Of a stretch of DNA of 64,000 nt, positions 22,250 to 33,671 are shown one piece after another. Within the stretch, counting starts at the first letter, position 1, and every line of letters starts with the position of its first letter. The notes below the pieces were generated by a model, which had not been told where the DNA came from, did no database searches, and saw only the letters and a program-made list of their open reading frames with translations. Location of the stretch: the NCBI GenBank assembly GCA_019059635.1, contig JAGVRJ010000004.1, positions 372,001-436,000 of the forward strand. Reading direction: 5' to 3'. This DNA is from Proales similis. Its lineage: Eukaryota > Rotifera > Eurotatoria > Ploima > Proalidae. Both the position numbers and the translations under genes were made by a program.

Positions 22250-22447
22250 CTACGAAAAGAGGAGAACAAATGGCAAAAACGGAAAGTGAATGGCAAGATC
22301 AATCTTTTGATTTAATTGAAGCGCGACCTCTTGGCTGCTGGTGAGCCGCCTATTTTCTATTGTTCGGGCTTGAATAGAAATTTCAGAACGAGAGTCTCAT
22401 TAGTTTGCGCCGTGCCGCCTAGGGCGAATGGCTGCTCGTCAAATTGG

Positions 22448-22460
22448 GTTACTTGGCAAC
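22448..22460 (+). promoter_or_regulatory. X-box (RFX binding motif)
   Basis: gttacttggcaac satisfies RYYNYY-N1-RRNRAC fully: GTTACT, T, GGCAAC. Located 199 bp from the DNAI2-B start and 209 bp from the POC5 start, almost central in the shared promoter. Confidence 0.65.
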
Positions 22461-22576
22461 CGATCAGCAAGCTTGCACTCAGCGAGTAAATTAAACTAGT
22501 TCTGCACTGTGCACAGGTCCACGCTTCTGGTCAAGCAGGTGGTGGACAACTGTTCGGCAATTTTGTTCACATTCCC

Positions 22577-22590
22577 GTTGTCATGGTTAC
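22577..22590 (+). promoter_or_regulatory. Second X-box-like palindrome
   Basis: gttgtcatggttac resembles the ideal GTTGCCATGGCAAC X-box palindrome. The left arm fits; the right arm (GGTTAC) departs from RRNRAC at one base. It is 79 bp before the POC5 start. Confidence 0.45.
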
Positions 22591-22668
22591 TACGCGTTGG
22601 TCATTTAACTTTGCCGACATGCATTCGCCCAGCAGCGAGAGAATAGCGAATAGACCATTCACAGTGAA

Positions 22669-24828
22669 ATGATGAGCAGCGTGAACTTTGATGCCGAGCC
22701 ACCGATAGTACCCTTGAATGAATCGGTCGGCAGTTCTGTTTCGTCAGACATGGAGGTAAACTCAAACAATTTCATAATTTACTTGTCTCCTTGTTCTCAT
22801 CTAATTTCGACACAATCGACGAATTATTCAGCGTGAACTCGAAGAAATTGTAAAAAATGTGATTGCGCTACCAATGAATGCGTTTGCGACCGATTTTAGC
22901 CTCGAGCAAAGAGAGAGGAGAGTATTTTCAGACTTTAAGAGTAAGTTTCGATTCTGTAAAAATAGGGAAAAGCAGAAAGGCTAAGCATCGATCAGCAGAA
23001 GAAGAGGATACTTGCGTAATGGACGGGCAAACTGCACAATTGCTGGAAATTCAAATAGAAAATGAAGAAGAAAGGAAAAGTGAAGTGGTGGCGACGGACG
23101 AAGATGACGGATATCGTCAGACAGACGAACAGACAAATACAACGCACGAGAGGCAGACGACAGATGCATTGTTGATTGTAGATTCGCTGTCGTCAAATTT
23201 GAGCGAAGAAAAAGCCGCGGCCAATACAAACTCATCATCAACAGAGCACAGTGGTGCACAGTCTTCTGCCCATACTCAGGAGATAGAGAAGGCCACAGTC
23301 GCTATGGATTCGTCCTTTCCATCGAGCTCTTCTTCGCCACAGTCACAGTGCTCGCCAAAATCGACAAGCTGCAGTTTCGAGCCGGACGCTCAGCCGCGAA
23401 AGCATTCACCCGGTTGGTTTTGACATCTCAGCACAATTGCCATTCGGTCGATTTTAGTGATTTCTCAGCAGTTCCAGCCTCGCCGCCCTCTGTCGAAGTC
23501 GATCAGTCTTCGTTTGAACCAACACTGACCAACTTCAATCCGTCGAGTGGACTGCTCTACCGGCAGTCGTCTGAGGACGACACTGACGAACGAGGCGAAG
23601 AGATTAGACGCAAACTGGGCAAGAATGTGAAAATAGCCAGCTGCTTGGACCGATGGTATCGCGACCTAAAGGGTCAAATATTGAGCGAGTTTGAGCGCTC
23701 GCGTCTCCAAATCATGCAAGATCAGCAAAAGAGACTGATCGAGGAAAAAGAGCGACAAGCGGGCGAGATAAAAAAGCTCAAAATTGAGCTGGAAATGGTC
23801 AGAGAGAGTCTGAAATTGTACGAAAAGAAGACACTGCGCAAGGACGAGACAATAAACAACCTGAACGTGGCACTCGAGAAGCAGAAAGAAAAAAGCCAGC
23901 AGCAGCAGGACAAAATGGAAGACAAGCTAAAGGAGACGGAGCGTTTGAGGGAGGTAATTCTCTTTTGGTTTGGCTATCAAGACTCATTCGGCTCGCAACT
24001 CGATTAATATTCAAATCGAAGGCGTTCGCTATCAGTCTAGCTGATAAATTCTACGCGCGCAAACTCAAACTCAAGGTGATGCTCAGCTGGCATAGGATCC
24101 TGCTCCGACGTCACAAGACAAAGGTGGAGAAGGCGTGCAAGAAAAAGGCCGAGGAGATTTGCATCGATCTGGCGCGTAAATACGAAGCCAAAATAAAGAA
24201 GGTTTGTGATTGAATTTTTGAAATCGCCCAAAGCGATAAATTCACGCTTTGCACCCGTCAATGAATCGATCAGTTGGAGGCGGAGTTGGAAAAGTCAAAA
24301 AATCAAATTGAAGTGTTTCACGCCGAACGGCTCAAAAACGAGGAGAATATGAGGAAAGCGTTAATGAGAGGCGTTTGTGCGCTCAACTTGGAGGCCATGT
24401 CCATATTCAGCTGTGACAAGGACGCTTCGAGCGAAGTCGAACGTCGAAACATTTTGGACGATAGAGAAGAACCAATGGCCTTGATTCAAGAGGTTCAAGA
24501 GAGGAGCGACCAAAGCGCGGAGAGTCGATACTCGATTGCAAAAGCCAAACACGAACTGCTGAGCAAAAGCCGATCAATTGAACATGAACTCAAGGCGCAA
24601 GGCTACGACGAGCTCGTGCAACATGAGCTGCTGAGTTCAAAGACTGGCGCGTCCACTCGTAAATCAGAGGTGAAAGCCAAAGTGAACTCGTTGCCGCCGC
24701 GTGCACCTCGCTTGCCGCAAGACACAGCCCGCTCGGTCATAATCGAGAAGCATTTGACCAACCCGGACAGTGGCCGTGAGAGCAAGACCGCCAAATCGAC
24801 GCACAAGCCTGCCGGCAGTCGTTCATAA
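22669..24828 (+). CDS. POC5: POC5 centriolar, centrin-binding protein
   Basis: Six exons close in frame: 22669-22755, 22832-22940, 22996-23412, 23469-23953, 24022-24201 and 24274-24828, giving 610 residues. The N-terminus contains GSSVSS followed by ELEEIVKNVIALP, like vertebrate POC5. The middle holds the CLDRWYRDLKG and VMLSWHRILLRR Trp-containing helices typical of centrin-binding (Sfi1p-like) repeats. The diagnostic block MRKALMRGVCALNLEAMSIF is nearly identical to the POC5 signature, and VIIEKH occurs near the end. POC5 sits in the centriole lumen and is needed for centriole elongation. The gene diverges from DNAI2 copy B. An AATAAA directly follows the TAA stop, implying a very short 3' UTR. 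Confidence 0.93.
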
Positions 24829-26045
24829 AATAAATTACAAGTTTTTCTCTCTGTTTTAATTTAGAGGCCAAAGGAGACGAGCGCTTGTTTGACCAATTGC
24901 CTGAGAACAATGCGAATGGCTCTCGTGCGAGTTTTTTAATTGTCTGCACGACAGCGACCCTAAACTCTCTCAGACGCAAATTGTCAACATTTCATAATTG
25001 AATTTCTTTTTTTTACTCATCATCGAGCGAATTTTAAACTGAAATTTCATTTTCTTCTCCTTTTCTCTGATTTGCCGATTCTTTCTGGCCAAAATTTCTT
25101 TTTACTTATTCCTGCCTCCACTTCTTGCTCCCTTTTGGTCTTTCTTATTGGCAATTTAGATAATTACTTGCGCAACCTAGTTCATCATGCCGATCATCGT
25201 CATCATCATCGACGTGAGCCGATCAACTTTTTCTCTCTGTCGCCCTTTTTCTCTTCATTTTATTTCAATAATTATTTCCTCTCTTTTTTTTTATTATTAT
25301 TTTAATTCTCATTCGTCATTCCGTCGACTTATATGCTGATTGCCAATTAAATTCTTTCTTACATTTCACTGCGAATGAGAATAAAATGCCAAAAAGAACG
25401 CGCCGAGCTAAATGCGAAAAAAAACACGAATAGAGACGGCACGCGCAGTTGGGTGCGAAATGGAGCTCCAATTAAAAATAAAGACTTGGCGTCTCTCTGA
25501 GGAGTGTTACAATCGTCTATCGAGACCATTCAAATTGAAAGCGTTCGCCGGAAGTCTAGTTTGTACAGTCATGACCCGAATTAATTTCTCCTTGACGACG
25601 AATGTTCTTGGCCCTCTGCTCAAACACATCTGGTAAGAGGGTCAAATAGGCGGCCGTTTAGAAAAGTTCGTTTGGCCTTTATCGACTGTGGACATTTGGC
25701 ACGCTTTGGGCAAGTGCTGAAATGCTGAATTCAACACCTCCTCTGAACGATACTTTCTCCGTATTTTCTAAATCACAACCAGTTCAGTTTCATTTTCGTT
25801 CTATTCGCGCACTTAATAAATTATGAATATTCATTCTTCGTGCGCGGACTTGAAGAAGAGCGCTTAAATTTTACGTTTTTATGCTTTTTTTTTTGTTGTT
25901 GGAATCGCAAAGATTTGAATGTATGTTTGAAAATCAAAACGAGATAGATTGCAGCCGAGCTTAGCGAGCTTAGAGACTCGAGCACAGATAGATTAGTTTT
26001 CCGAGAGCATTTGGACCATTCAGACGGTGAGGCACAGCGCGAAAT
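24829..26045. other. Intergenic
   Basis: AT-rich with T-rich tracts (around 25000 and 25270). Contains the promoter and 5' UTR of the gene starting at 26046. Short ORFs at 25072 and 25412 lack motifs. No strict X-box found by eye; the nearest candidate at about 25587 has a 4-base spacer. Confidence 0.5.
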
Positions 26046-28603
26046 ATGAATAGCCGACGAGTGTTCTTCAATGCCGAACAGGTGCCGGCCTCAGGTAATT
26101 TCAGTTCAAGATTCAGCAACAGCCAAGAGGCATTGGATTTTAATTTGACTTTTGAAAGTGTTCCTGGCTCAGTCCATATTCAATCCGGCCGATTATGAAG
26201 CGTTTAATGAGATTGAGAGCGATGCGCTGACACAAACGGAAGCTGCGACCGAAAACAAAAGCACCAAGGTCACAATAAAGGACAAAAACTACCGCTGGCT
26301 GTTGAAGGATTTGAATTTGTCAAACGACAAGCGTCTAATGGACGTGACAAGCTTGATAGAAGAGAAACAAGCGCATCAGGTGGAAGCAGGCACCGAGTCG
26401 GAGAGTAATCAAGAGACAGAGGTCGAGGAAGATGAGCAGATCGATGATTGGGAAAGAGAACAGCTAGAGTCGGTGCGTGCCGATCAGCAACAACGGCAGC
26501 AGCAGGCAAACGACGAAAGCCTGCTAGAGCAAATTATCGATGACGAGCCGCGTGAAAACCAAGTAGAAGAGGAGGAAGAGATGAATAGAACTGTGCAAGA
26601 CATTTGCCACTCGCCGTCTAACGAACAGCACAACGATCAAGAGGAAATAAAGAAACTGTACGAGAAGCTGGTGCTTAGCGACTCGGAGCAAAGTGGACCC
26701 TTGAGCGACAAACTTGACCAATTAGATAGTGCAATGGGCGAGGCTCACTCGAACCAATCCACTGAGGGGGAGAACATTCGCTCGATGTACAATGAATGGT
26801 CGCGCAAGCATCGGACGAATCCGGACGATTCCAAGTTTAGCAAGAGCTTTGAGTTCGAGCTGGGCGCATTGGACGAAGAGATAAGTCGACTCGACAATGG
26901 CATGAAGCTTAAACGAGCTAAGCGTGGAGCGAGCGCGGTGAGCCAGGGCGGTGAGTGCAGTGCGCCGAGCAGCGCCAGAGTCGAAGCTTTCACTCAAACG
27001 AAAGCGGCTCAAGCTGAGCAGACTGAGGACACGACTGTCGTGGCGAGAAAAATCGAAGCCGATCACACGAAACTGATTGAATCGCTCAAGTCAGACTGGT
27101 CGAACATGATGGCCAAGTTGGAGAGCGATTATAAGCTTCAGCTACAAGAGCAGCAGAAGGCAAACGAAGATCAAATGAGGATGCTTCAAGAGGAATTCAA
27201 GAAGAGCATCTGCGAGCATCGCCAAGAGCTGCAAAAGCAGCTTGAGCAAGCAAAGCAAATCGCAGAGAGACAGTCGACACCATCAAGTGAATCCGAAACC
27301 AGCCGAAGTGATTGTACGAGCTCTACGGCGGCGGTGCCCATAACCTCAGTGACGCATTCAATTGTTGACAATGCCAAGTACATTGCCAATCTGCGCCAGG
27401 AGTTGAAGAGCAAGCACGAGCGTCATGTGCAAGATCTGAAGAATTACTATGAAAAGGAGCTGGAAGAGCTGCGCGAGCAGCTGCACAAGTCAAAAGCCGA
27501 GCACCAGACCAGCGAGGAGGCGATAACTCCGGGCGCGTTGAGCAAACATTTTGAGCTCATAAAGCAGCTGCAAAGTGTGCAGATTGAAAACGATAAGCTA
27601 AAAGAGAAACTGGAGCACAAGACGGCCGAGCTGAATCAGGCCAATGAGAAAATACACGATCTGGAGAGCTGTTGTGCAGAGCTCGAGTCTCAGCTCACTG
27701 AGACATTCAAGGTTGGCCGCTTTCTTTCTATTTTTGCCGTGTTTGTTCGACTAGCTCTAGGAGACCATGCTCGATTTTTAGATGCACATGAGAGAACTGC
27801 AGGCAGAGAAGAGCGAGCTGATAAGGACCATTCATGAGTGCGAGGAGCTCAAGATGAACGAAAAGTTCTACAGGCAGAAAATAGAGAGCTACGAGATGCG
27901 GCTCGATGAGAGAGACGATGCCATTTCACGTCTGAGGGGCCGAGTTCAGCAGCTGGAACGCGAATTAGTTCGATTCAGCTCTGAGCCTAGGGCTCAGGTG
28001 AGCCACGGTGTGACCAGCATAAATGTCCAGCAGATACCAGTGCGAAGTGTTGCACGCGGCCAAAACGGTCACTCGGCCGCAAACGATTCGAATTCAGTTC
28101 AAAGGAGTTTGCCGATGGAAACTCAGCATTCTCAGCTGACCGGTCGCCCGCCTGTGTCACCTCGTCGAACGGCCAACGAGGACATGTCGCCCGAGTCGGA
28201 AGACGAATCTTATGCGCACTACGAATACAGCCAGAACTACCGGCCGCAGACCAGCTCCACTGCCAACTGCGACGATATTCAACTGCACAAGCATTCGAGC
28301 AGGGAGAGTCGACAGAGTCTAGGTCGCTCGCCTCAACGTCTCTCGATCAATCCAGCCAAGCTGCTGAGCATGACGCCCGACGATCAAATAAAGTATATTG
28401 AAATGCTCGAGAGCGAGTTTGATGCGCTTATAAAACAGAAACAGCAGCTTGACGCGCAGCTCACTCGAATTCCGTTCAAAACCAACAACTCGGGTCTACA
28501 CGCCAAGAGAGAAGAACTAGAAAACGAGTTGAATGTTGTCGAGCGCAAACTCTCCTCAGTCAAATTAGAACTGAGAAAGTTGAACATTCTCAAGACTCAT
28601 TAG
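26046..28603 (+). CDS. Centrosome-type coiled-coil protein, possibly MPHOSPH9-like
   Basis: Exons 26046-26094, 26159-27711 and 27782-28603 join in frame to 807 residues. The N-terminus MNSRRVFFNAEQVPAS leads into an acidic, low-complexity half. From about residue 320 it is long coiled coil rich in Glu/Lys/Gln. A Ser/Pro-rich linker follows, then a C-terminal helix pair with DALIKQKQQLDAQLTRIP and VKLELRKLNILKTH. This end resembles the C-terminus of MPHOSPH9, a centrosomal CP110-linked regulator of ciliogenesis, as I remember it; I am not certain. POC5 and CCDC74 flank it, which fits a centrosomal role but proves nothing. The first intron ends in AAG. Confidence 0.75.
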
Positions 28604-29161
28604 CCACCAATCAGACTGCTCGACGAGTGTTCTTCTCTCTAAAACGCTTTGCATTTTATTCGCCAACTTGATTGTGTAGACGCTGCGGCCACTTGTGTCA
28701 ATAGAAACCTTTATGCTGCTGCTGCTGCTGCTTGTGCCTAGACTGATTTGCGACCTGCTTCTTGCTAACATATAAATACGTGTCTATAAATATCTTTGGC
28801 GTTTTTTTTCATCAAAAATTGCTTAAACGAAAAAAAGAAACAGCGAGAATAAACATTTTCCTCTTTCAGAAATGCCTAGTCCGGAACGAGTAGGGGAAGC
28901 GAGCAGTCGACTCTCGGTCTCTTTTGCCCATCACACACTTTGACTAACAGACTTTGACGACTGGCACTGGCTTTCGAGCTGAGCCAGAGACTCGTCTTAA
29001 CGCGATCGGTTTTTCTCAATTTATTATTCTAATTTTGCTGAGTTCAAGTCGTGGCTTTCTGTTTGCTGTTCGCACAGATTGGTGACGTTTGTCATTTGAA
29101 GAGCAAAAAAAAAGGAGCAAAAAGAGAAGAAGGAGAAAACAACAACAACGCTGCGTTCAAG
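28604..29161. other. Convergent 3' spacer with a TGC repeat
   Basis: Lies between the ends of the 26046 gene (+) and CCDC74 (-). Contains a (TGC)7-type tract at about 28713-28733. No gene seen. Confidence 0.55.
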
Positions 29162-31170
29162 TTAGTGGTAGTACTCTTTTCGGAGACGCTGTCGCTGAAG
29201 TATTTGAGTTCGTCGCTGTCGCTCCGGATATTTGACCGGATTTACTTGCTGAAGAGGCGGTAAATGCACTGATGCGGATAAGTTGGCATGGTCGGACAGA
29301 CTGACGGCCGCCTTTGGCCAGTTGTAACGCAGTAATTGAGATTGATGATGATTGTGGTGATGATGAGAAAACTGATGCTTGTTCACATTGCTGCTGCCGT
29401 TGTACAAGTGATTGCTACTTGTACTAAGGCCGCCGATGCCGTTGCTGTTTGAATATTGAGAAGGAAATTAAATTCAATTTGACCTGCGCAACTTACGGCT
29501 TCATTTGGACCGGATGAACATCAAAAGTCGCTTGGCTGTGTTTGCCTGCGTTCTCAAGCGCTTCTCTGGTGAGCAAAAGACTTTGACTTGACAGACGCTC
29601 GCTGTTGACTACTTCTTTGATCGCAACCTTCATGTTGCTTATCTGCGTTTTCAATCAAATACATTCACTAAACAGCCAAACGGCTCTTTTAGACTTGCCT
29701 GTTGCTTTTGTTGGCGATATACTTCGAACAGTTTCTTGATTATGGCCTCTGCCTCGCTGATGGTCGGCGCTCGTGGCTCCTCGCCATCGCTCAGCTTTAT
29801 CTCCAGCGGATCGACACTCACCACATGCTTGAGACTCACGTCGCTCGGCTTCAGGTTTGCCTCCGAGCTATTTACATCCGCGTTCGGTCTTTGGTTATTC
29901 GTCAATGCAGATCGGATTGAAAATTCTTAAAAACGTTTGTGCTCACCTATAGCCACTGTTTATGCTGCGTTTTGCTTGAAGTTGATTTATAATATCGGTG
30001 AGATACTCGTTCTTGCTCTCGGCGTCCCTGAGCCGCCCGAGCAGTTCTTCCAGCTTGTACTGATCGTAGCCATTTCTGATGCCGTCTATCTTCTTGTTCA
30101 GGTTCTCTTCGCCGCTGTTGGCCTGCATTGCTCGTTGAAAGCCACGCTCGGAGTCGATCGTCGATTCGATGCCCAGATTCTCTTCGGTTTTTGTGTGAGT
30201 CGATCGCTTGCTGGCCGATGGCCTCCTCAAATTGTCGGCCGAGCCTTTTCGTGTCGCAAGTTTGAAGTGAAGCTCTTTTGGTCAAGTTAAAGCATTAACA
30301 AGTCTGTTTAAACTCAAGCGAACCTTTTGGCTCACCTCGATTTTCGCTCTTGAGCTTTTCGATTTCTTCATGAAGACCGTTCAGAGTTTCACTGTGCTGA
30401 GTTTGAATGAATTTAATGCTCTTCTCGAGATATCTGAGCTTCATGTCGCCACTCGATTTTGCCGCGCGTTTGTGTTTGTCGTTGTCAGAATCTGAGAGAC
30501 TGCTCGGGTACTTGCCGCTTCTGGTTTCGTTTACGCTGCTCTTTCCTTGATGTCGGTGATGTCTATTTCGGTCATTGTCGTCTCCAGCTGCTCTCTGGCT
30601 GTGGCTCAAATCGTTTTGACTGAGTGTAAAGTCATTCTTGGCGCTGTGGTAGTTTTGGTAGTTGTTGAACATGTTCAATGTCTCGGCTCCTTCAAAGTCA
30701 ATGTGATCCGAGTTTTCTTCAAGCTCGTTGCTGTCGTCGCACTTGTTCGGCTCGTTTGAATTCGAACAAGACAATAGAGCTGAGCTATTGAACTTGAAGT
30801 TTCTCTTCAGCAAATGCTTTCCGAGCTGAACTCTGGGCCATTGCGGCATATGAGGTAGAAGAAGTTCACTTGCATTTGGACCTGCTGCGTGGCTGTTTTC
30901 CTTGGACGAGGCGGCCACTGTCAAGTCGCTTATCTTTTCCTGAATCAGTGACTGCTTAAGCATATCTAGCAAACGAGCGTTGAGAGTTAGAGCGAAATGA
31001 AAATAAAGAAAACTCTCGGCGTCAATATTGACTGCCTTTGAAATGAAGCAGGGCCACCAGAGGCAGACGACGGAGGCCGATGGAAAGGCCGCTAGAGAAA
31101 TGGCTGCCAAGCAAAATGGGCGTCGACTAATGAAATTAAAGAAACACTTCTCAAGCACTTTGCTTCTCAT
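29162..31170 (-). CDS. CCDC74: CCDC74 spindle/cilium-associated coiled-coil protein
   Basis: Five minus-strand exons close in frame: 30336-31170, 29947-30274, 29699-29888, 29497-29642 and 29162-29444, giving up to 593 residues. The hallmark is LRYLEKSIKFIQTQHSETLN followed by LHEEIEKLKSENR and, across intron 1, ELHFKLAT; this matches the CCDC74/CCDC92 domain (LEK...FLQQQHS...LHEEIE..K.EN.DLHYKL). The C-terminal half has SQSLLLTREALENAG and LPPL...ERQRRTQILQRQRLRKE, also typical of CCDC74. The human proteins regulate spindle assembly and associate with cilia. The true start may be a later methionine (MLKQSLIQEK), because the first ~70 residues are hydrophobic and unlike the family. Intron 3 is GC-AG. 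An X-box lies 131 bp upstream. Confidence 0.87.
29643..29698 (-). other. GC-AG intron in CCDC74
   Basis: Minus strand: exon ...CAACAG, intron gcaagt...acgcag, exon ATAAGC; 56 bp. Splicing continues the conserved SNMKVAIKEVV helix. Without it the frame ends after about 18 codons. Confidence 0.85.
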
Positions 31171-31511
31171 TTACTTCTTATAGCCAGACCGAATACACGG
31201 TAGGCAAGAGAACAGAGAGCTAGAGCGAGAGAAAAGAAATCGACAGAGGGGAGAGGGAGAGAGAGGAAAAATTCTTACTTGCTGCCAACTTGGGTAAATT
31301 GTTGCCATGGCGACCAAATTCACCAGAACGGCCTCTCACCAAACACATAGGAGAGGAGAAGTAAGCGCAAGCTTGAGCCACCACCACTGAGCAGGAAAAT
31401 AGCGAGATTGCATTCGTATTTAATATTCCTGCCAGCCAATCGCATGCAAATTTCCAAGTCGCTCGACAAATTCAGGTAACTATTAGAGTTACTTTAGTCA
31501 TTTATTTCTCA
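31171..31511. other. CCDC74 upstream region
   Basis: Promoter/5' UTR of CCDC74, with GA-rich stretches (around 31200-31265) and an X-box at 31301-31314. Confidence 0.5.
31301..31314. promoter_or_regulatory. X-box (RFX binding motif) upstream of CCDC74
   Basis: gttgccatggcgac is a nearly perfect palindromic X-box (GTTGCC, AT, GGCGAC) that fully satisfies RYYNYY-N2-RRNRAC, 131 bp upstream of the CCDC74 ORF start. Confidence 0.7.
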
Positions 31512-31959
31512 GCATAATGAGCTGGTCGGAATAAAGGATTTGTCAAACTGAGCTAGCGCCAAGTAACGCTTTCGACTCTTCGACCGTGTCATTGTCGTCA
31601 AACTAGTTTGACAGCGTTTGACGGGCCAAGATCTAATGTTGACTTTTATGCTCAGCTTTTGCTCGACGAATAAAAACGCGCTACCGACAACTTTTTGTAT
31701 TTGATGCCCGAGCTACGAGGAACCGCTCAGGCACTTTTGATGTTTGAGCAAAGAGCTATTGGATAAAAAAATCTCTGAGCTAATTTGGAATATCAGTTGG
31801 ACTGATAAAATATTTATTCGCGCTCTATTCTGGTCGGACGCCAGACTCGATATTTCAATTTAAAAACCAAAGAAATAAGTGAAGCAAAAGAGCCAAGCAC
31901 GGGTTGCCACTGCTTCAATTAAATTCAAATTAAATTGTAAATCTAAGTCATTTGCGAGT

Positions 31960-33105
31960 TTAGTTTTGTTTGGCTCTTGAGCCGCGTTTTATGTAAGATT
32001 GGATGTAAAAGTTAAGAAATAGGCCGATCAACACTGCTGCATAAATCGAGTAAGCGAGACCAAATGACTTGGTGTAAGTACAGCTTGGGCTGAACAAGCT
32101 ATATGTAGCGTGAGAGATAACCGCTACAAACTGCGCCTGGTGACAATCGCGATCAGTTAAGAGAAGAAATTCGACGCTGCAAAGGCATAGCACTAACCAG
32201 TTGGATTTGGGTGATGTAACGCTTCCACCATAAATACTTTTGAACTGCCGGACCGAACGAGGACAGGCCGTAGTAAGAGTACATAATCGTGTGCACAAGT
32301 GAGTTGAGCATGCAACCGAAGAAAGCTGTTTGAGATGGTTTAAGTGTTGCCGGTTTTAAATTGATGACAAGAGTAGAGTCGCTTTACTATTTCCTCCTCC
32401 GAAATAACGCGCCGCTACCCACGTATAGGGCATAACCGAAATGTGATGAAATACATGCAGGAACGTGATCTGGTTGCCTTTCTTTCTCAGCGCAAACACA
32501 ATCTAAGGAAATTTTCATTGTGCCGAGTAGAATATTTTCAAATGACCATAAACGCTGCTTACAGTATCGACCAAGTCCAGAATTTTCGACATGAAAAACA
32601 GCCAGATGGCGCGCAGCATCTTCACAAACCGACCAAGTGAAACTAAAATGAAAGAACCGACTGTTGGAGGAGTTTGCAGTGCTCACTCTGATTGCGGACG
32701 GATCGTTGCTGTAGTCGACGGGCTGGCATGCGAGATTGTAGTTTCTCTCGATAGCTGACATGGCAAGCTTTGAATTTCAAGTTCGTTTGGATACCACATT
32801 GATTTGAAATGAGATTGAGTACCTCATAGAACATGTAAGCAGTGAGAAGGACCTGAACTAAATTGTAGAACAAGAGAAATCGACGAAGCTCAAATGGCTT
32901 TCGGTCCTTCATCACTCGATTGATGACCACCAGAGCGATAGAGTAGGCCAGCAGGATGGCGATCATTGGCGTCGGACTTGCCATCAACGGCCAATCGCGC
33001 AGTCGCTCGTCTAGATCGTCATTCGTAAGCCTCCTTAACTTGGCTCGTGGCATTTATGTTACCTGCTTTTCCGATTAGGGCGTCCCAGTCAAACGAAGAA
33101 TCCAT
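31960..33105 (-). CDS. ELOVL: ELOVL-family very-long-chain fatty acid elongase, copy 1
   Basis: Seven exons close in frame: 33063-33105, 32823-33010, 32687-32767, 32563-32619, 32388-32502, 32198-32325 and 31960-32136, giving 262 residues. The start [14 protein letters not shown] joins [13 protein letters not shown], a typical ELOVL N-terminus. Family blocks follow: [42 protein letters not shown] (the HxxHH catalytic box), [20 protein letters not shown] with ITQIQL, and a C-terminal [11 protein letters not shown] with a lysine-rich ER-retention-like tail. It would catalyse 3-ketoacyl-CoA synthesis in the ER membrane. It resembles the ELOVL4/ELOVL7 group. Intron 3 ends in AAG, passing over an earlier tttag. 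Confidence 0.92.
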
Positions 33106-33671
33106 TTTTTTTTGTTGCCCAATCTAATAAAAGCTCTTATTCGCTTTGAGTGGCCAAGTTTTGCTTGATTTTAGTTATCACTACACACAGACGGCAAAAT
33201 AGAAAGCAAAAAAACTCGAACGATTCATTTCACGTTTTATTATATCGCAATTCAAAGCAGCCGATTTGTTTAAGATCGCATTCATAATTCTGAAATTATG
33301 AAGCTTGCTCAAGCAATTCATAAGCTCCAGGTCTTGGTACGTTTTTTTTTTAACTTTTTTGCCCGCTCGATCGATTTGCTCGACAGCTTGCGTCAAAACT
33401 ACAGATCTATTGACCTGCACCATGCCGACTCAAATATTTCATTCCGAATCTAATGCCTTGCCTGCATTTCTAATTCAATTTCCAATGCTAATGCGATTTC
33501 TTATTCTAAACGCTAATTACAGTCGATCGTTTTTATTTTCGTAAAAAGAATTTCTTTGCCGTCTTGAGCTTCTACCAAGCATGATTTGAGCCGAATAGGT
33601 AAAAAAGCGATTGAAAGCTGAAGCAAGAGTGTGCTCACTTTTCACACACACAAACACAGAAATGATTTTAA
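33106..33671. other. Intergenic
   Basis: 3' side of the sulfurtransferase gene and 5' side of ELOVL copy 1. Near 33250-33310 lies the point at which unit 2 of the duplication loses the sulfurtransferase body. Short ORFs here are unsupported. Confidence 0.5.

Larger units (their letters stand above)
22250..22668. promoter_or_regulatory. Bidirectional DNAI2/POC5 promoter
   Basis: The 419 bp between the divergent ATGs of an axonemal dynein gene and a centriole gene contain one full X-box and one X-box-like palindrome (separate entries). The short head-to-head arrangement makes joint regulation by an RFX factor plausible. Confidence 0.6.

Noticed and set aside
32643..33053. ELOVL copy 1 starting at [13 protein letters not shown]
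   Set aside because: The upstream ATG (33105) joins at DERLRDW through a 52 bp intron and gives the normal family N-terminus; MPRAK lies within that intron.
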